This document shows, piece by piece, positions 5,360 through 5,425 of a stretch of DNA of 5,425 nucleotides. The DNA is from PVC group bacterium. GTDB taxonomy: Bacteria; Verrucomicrobiota; Kiritimatiellia; CAIKKV01; PXCX01. Positions within the stretch are counted from its first letter, which is position 1. Each line of letters begins with the position of its first letter. A model generated the notes under the pieces. The model was given only the letters and a program-made list of their open reading frames with translations, did no database searches and was not told the DNA's origin. The stretch covers positions 1 to 5,425 of the forward strand of contig PWZG01000491.1 in assembly GCA_003567575.1 (NCBI GenBank). The letters are read 5' to 3'. A program made the position numbers and the translations under genes.

Positions 5360-5425
5360 GCATCGCTATGGGATGCTACTGAATCACAGTCTGTTTTCCC
5401 AGGGCGCATATCACTTCCGTCGGTA
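5360..5425 (+). repeat. Right-edge hairpin repeat and uncharacterised edge sequence
   Basis: GCATC (5360-5364) pairs with GATGC (5372-5376), with an extra C-G pair inside after one mismatch. This copy resembles the inverted counterpart at 13-36. The remaining bases to 5425 show no ORF or motif that I can support. Confidence 0.35.

Overview
The window looks like chromosomal DNA of a Gram-negative environmental bacterium, most plausibly from the PVC group (Verrucomicrobiota, Kiritimatiellota or Lentisphaerota type). This placement is inferred from content: a secreted DUF4838 glycosidase-like protein, a large outer-envelope lipoprotein carrying an esterase domain, and intergenic DNA full of short degenerate tandem and inverted repeats. 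No rRNA, tRNA or taxonomic marker is present to confirm it.

Layout. Positions 1-697 hold no intact gene. They contain a truncated minus-strand remnant of a DUF5615 (PIN-like toxin family) gene at 88-228, then a nested inverted-repeat element at about 263-495 with a second palindrome of CGTACT/CGTACA hexamers inside it, and then a good sigma70-type promoter (575-603) with a potentially structured leader leading into gene 1. Gene 1 (698-3259, +) encodes an 853-residue exported protein of the DUF4838 / alpha-glucuronidase-like class. Gene 2 (3190-4986, -) converges on it with a 70-bp tail-to-tail overlap. It encodes a 598-residue lipoprotein that joins a TatT-like (TRAP transporter T-component) helical-repeat domain to a polyhydroxybutyrate-depolymerase/LpqC/feruloyl-esterase-type alpha/beta hydrolase with a complete Ser-Asp-His triad. 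Positions 4987-5425 carry no convincing gene, only GC-rich hairpins and three consecutive arrays of 7-8 bp degenerate repeats.

How the genes may work together: both products are exported and both look hydrolytic, one a glycoside-hydrolase-like protein and the other a carboxyl-esterase with a putative ligand-binding scaffold. A shared role in breaking down esterified plant or algal polysaccharide outside the cytoplasm is reasonable. It is only inference, because the two genes are on opposite strands, are not in an operon, and DUF4838 has no activity I can assign.

The most interesting items are the one-polypeptide TatT-esterase fusion, its extra C-terminal tail read antisense through the end of gene 1, the nested inverted-repeat element at 263-495, and the possible pseudoknot at the predicted 5' end of the gene 1 transcript. 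No CRISPR array, phage gene, intact transposase or clear defence system is visible.
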